Source: Thermococcus sp. (GTDB lineage: Archaea > Methanobacteriota_B > Thermococci > Thermococcales > Thermococcaceae). Taken from it: DNA of 13,535 nucleotides. Shown here piece after piece: positions 12,139 through 13,535 of the stretch; position 1 is the stretch's first letter, and each line of letters begins with the position of its first letter. The DNA is taken from the NCBI GenBank assembly GCA_027023165.1, contig JALVWX010000064.1:1-13535 (forward strand), in the 5' to 3' direction. The notes below the pieces were generated by a model. That model had not been told where the DNA came from, ran no database searches, and saw nothing but the letters and a program-made list of their open reading frames with translations. Made by a program: the position numbers and the translations under genes.

Positions 12139-12999
12139 ATGGAGGAAATCTACAAGCCGATTTGGGTCAGCATAGTCGGCAACGTTTTCCTCGCGGTCAT
12201 AAAGCTTGTGGTCGGCTTCCTTTACTCCAGCATAGCCCTCATCTCGGATGGGGTTCACTCGCTCAGCGACGTGATAACGAGCGTTGCCGGATACTTTGGT
12301 ATAAAGATTGCATCAAAACCTCCCGACAAAGACCACCCCTTTGGGCACTCCCGATTTGAGCCCCTTGTGGCTTTTCTGATAGGCGAGGCCCTTCTGGTGG
12401 TTGCCTACGAGATTGGAAGGGACTCTCTGATGAGACTCCTCCACGGCGAGAGCATAGAGGTAAACGGAATAATGCTCGGGGTAACGGTTCTCTCGATAGT
12501 GGCCAAGGAGGCGATGTTCCGTTACTCCGTTTACGTTGGAAGAAAGCTCAACAGCCAGATTCTCATAGCTGATGCATACCACCACAGGAGCGACGTTCTG
12601 AGTAGCGTCGCGGTTCTCATTGGCCTCGGCCTTCAGAAGTTCGGGTTCTCGAGGGGCGACGCCCTTGCCGGGTTAGTCGTTGCGGTATTCCTCGTCAAGG
12701 TCTCCTTTGAAATCATACTTGAGAACGTCGGCTACCTCACCGGCAGGGCACCGCCCTTTGAACTCTGTGAGGAGATTAAGAAGCGTGCCCTCAGCGTTCC
12801 AAACGTCCTTGGAATCCACGACCTGAGGGCCCACTACGTCGGAAACAAACTTCACGTCGAGCTTCACGTCGAGGTTCCCCCTACACTTTCCCTCAAGGAG
12901 GCCCACGACGTAAGCGAGGAGGTTAAGAAGAGAATAGAGGAAATTCCAGAGGTTGACAGGGTCTTCGTGCACGTGGATATAATGGGAGTTACAAAGTGA
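12139..12999 (+). CDS. Cation diffusion facilitator (CDF) family divalent metal exporter
   Basis: The 286-residue protein has six membrane segments in about the first 215 residues and a C-terminal cytosolic ferredoxin-like metal domain (ELHVEVPPTLSLKEAHDVSEEVKKRIEE... with several His). The transport site is recognisable: H40-x3-D44 in SDGVHSLSDV of helix 2 and H148-x3-D152 in DAYHHRSDV of helix 5. The HD-HD set is usual for zinc transporters, whereas DD-DD is usual for manganese. DKDHPFGHSRFE at 64-74 is the family loop motif. CDF proteins export metal in exchange for protons. The frame extends upstream to ATG 12106, but that ATG lies in the promoter and operator; ATG 12139 follows AAAGGTGGT. 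Its stop overlaps the convergent mfnA gene by 11 bases. Confidence 0.92.
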   Translation: MEEIYKPIWVSIVGNVFLAVIKLVVGFLYSSIALISDGVHSLSDVITSVAGYFGIKIASKPPDKDHPFGHSRFEPLVAFLIGEALLVVAYEIGRDSLMRLLHGESIEVNGIMLGVTVLSIVAKEAMFRYSVYVGRKLNSQILIADAYHHRSDVLSSVAVLIGLGLQKFGFSRGDALAGLVVAVFLVKVSFEIILENVGYLTGRAPPFELCEEIKKRALSVPNVLGIHDLRAHYVGNKLHVELHVEVPPTLSLKEAHDVSEEVKKRIEEIPEVDRVFVHVDIMGVTK

Positions 13000-13535
13000 T
13001 TGCTTCTCTCAAATCCCCCAAAAACGCCTCCAGGTGCTCCCTCTTCACGTGGGGCATGATGACTATTCTGATGTAACCGCGGTGGGCGCTTATGCCCCAG
13101 CCCTTCCTTCTATGCTCTTCCTCAACGGCTTCAAGGTTCTCCGTTGAGAAGGAGACAATGTTTAAAACCGGCTCCCGGATTAGTTTGACGCCGGGTATCT
13201 TCTTGAGCTCCCCTGCGAACCACCTGCTCAGCTCCATAGCCTTCCTCACGATTTCCTTGTATCCGTTAAAGCCGAGGTGCTTAATCATGGCCCACACCGC
13301 TAAGGCGTTCGCCCCGGGCCTCGTCCCGGTTATGGTCGCCTGCCATATCTTGCCCCCGGCTAGATAGGGGGCCAGGACGCTTATAGCCTCCAGGTACCTC
13401 TTCTCGCGGAAGATTATTCCACCAGCGGGAATTGGAACCATGCCCATCTTGTGGGGGTCTATGGTTACGCTCTTCACGCCCTTTAAGCGAAAGTCGAAGT
13501 CCGGAATCTCGTAGCCGAGGGCCTTTGCGAAGGGA
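12989..13535 (-). CDS. mfnA: MfnA-type PLP-dependent L-tyrosine/L-aspartate decarboxylase, N-terminus beyond window
   Basis: The frame is open to the window edge, so the gene is a C-terminal fragment of about 182 codons; an internal ATG at 13477 is not the true start. VTIDPHKMGMVPIPAGGI contains the PLP-binding Lys of the group II decarboxylase family. ITGTRPGANALAVWAMIKHLG follows, as in archaeal MfnA proteins, and the end is the small C-terminal domain. In methanogens MfnA makes tyramine for methanofuran. Thermococcales make no methanofuran, and there the homologue is known as an aspartate decarboxylase that supplies beta-alanine for coenzyme A; this gene most likely does that. It ends in the last codons of the convergent CDF gene (11-base overlap), with no room for a terminator between them. 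Confidence 0.9.
   Translation of the reverse strand, partial: PFAKALGYEIPDFDFRLKGVKSVTIDPHKMGMVPIPAGGIIFREKRYLEAISVLAPYLAGGKIWQATITGTRPGANALAVWAMIKHLGFNGYKEIVRKAMELSRWFAGELKKIPGVKLIREPVLNIVSFSTENLEAVEEEHRRKGWGISAHRGYIRIVIMPHVKREHLEAFLGDLREAITL

Noticed and set aside
1..13535. CRISPR array or insertion sequence
   Set aside because: No series of regularly spaced direct repeats, transposase frame or terminal inverted repeats was seen anywhere in the window.

Overview
The window reads as chromosomal DNA of a hyperthermophilic euryarchaeon of the order Thermococcales, most probably Thermococcus. The reasons are archaeal BRE/TATA promoters, GGTGAT/GAGGTGA-type ribosome binding sites, GTG and TTG starts, an archaeal AglB/STT3, an MfnA-type decarboxylase, a HEPN/MNT pair and two box C/D guide RNAs. 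The assignment rests on recognition only; no search was run.

Layout. (1) 1-586, minus: the N-terminal part of an AlbA_2 (Schlafen-like) protein, more AT-rich than its neighbours. (2) 701-6398, minus: a tight operon that reads, in transcription order, ribbon-helix-helix protein, ATP sulfurylase (sat), DHH/DHHA1 phosphoesterase, AlkP-superfamily phosphohydrolase, frameshifted DUF4258 protein, DUF2283 protein, APS kinase (cysC) and TauE/SafE transporter. Together these could take sulfate to APS and PAPS, and the DHH enzyme could hydrolyse the PAP by-product. No APS or PAPS reductase is present here, so sulfation rather than reductive assimilation is a fair hypothesis. (3) 6585-8930, minus: oligosaccharyltransferase AglB with its own promoter. 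(4) 9000-10822, minus: MNT nucleotidyltransferase, HEPN protein and a sugar-1-phosphate nucleotidyltransferase, tightly packed; the MNT protein lacks its second catalytic Asp and the HEPN reading frame breaks near its end. (5) 10906-11861, plus: an NAD-dependent sugar epimerase broken by four apparent one-base losses. (6) 11862-12105: a gap holding two tandem box C/D sRNA genes, each with its own TATA-like element at the right distance. (7) 12139-12999, plus: a CDF metal exporter preceded by a perfect 20-bp palindrome lying between its TATA box and ribosome binding site. (8) 12989-13535, minus: the 3' part of mfnA, convergent with and overlapping the exporter.

The most notable points are the two guide RNAs, which no protein-oriented scan would show and whose guides match conserved rRNA segments; the sulfate-activation operon with a candidate PAP phosphatase but no reductase; the palindromic operator of the metal exporter; and the clustering of damaged genes. 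Six reading-frame breaks were found and all six amount to the loss of one base (modulo 3). This should be resolved as either real gene decay or sequence error.
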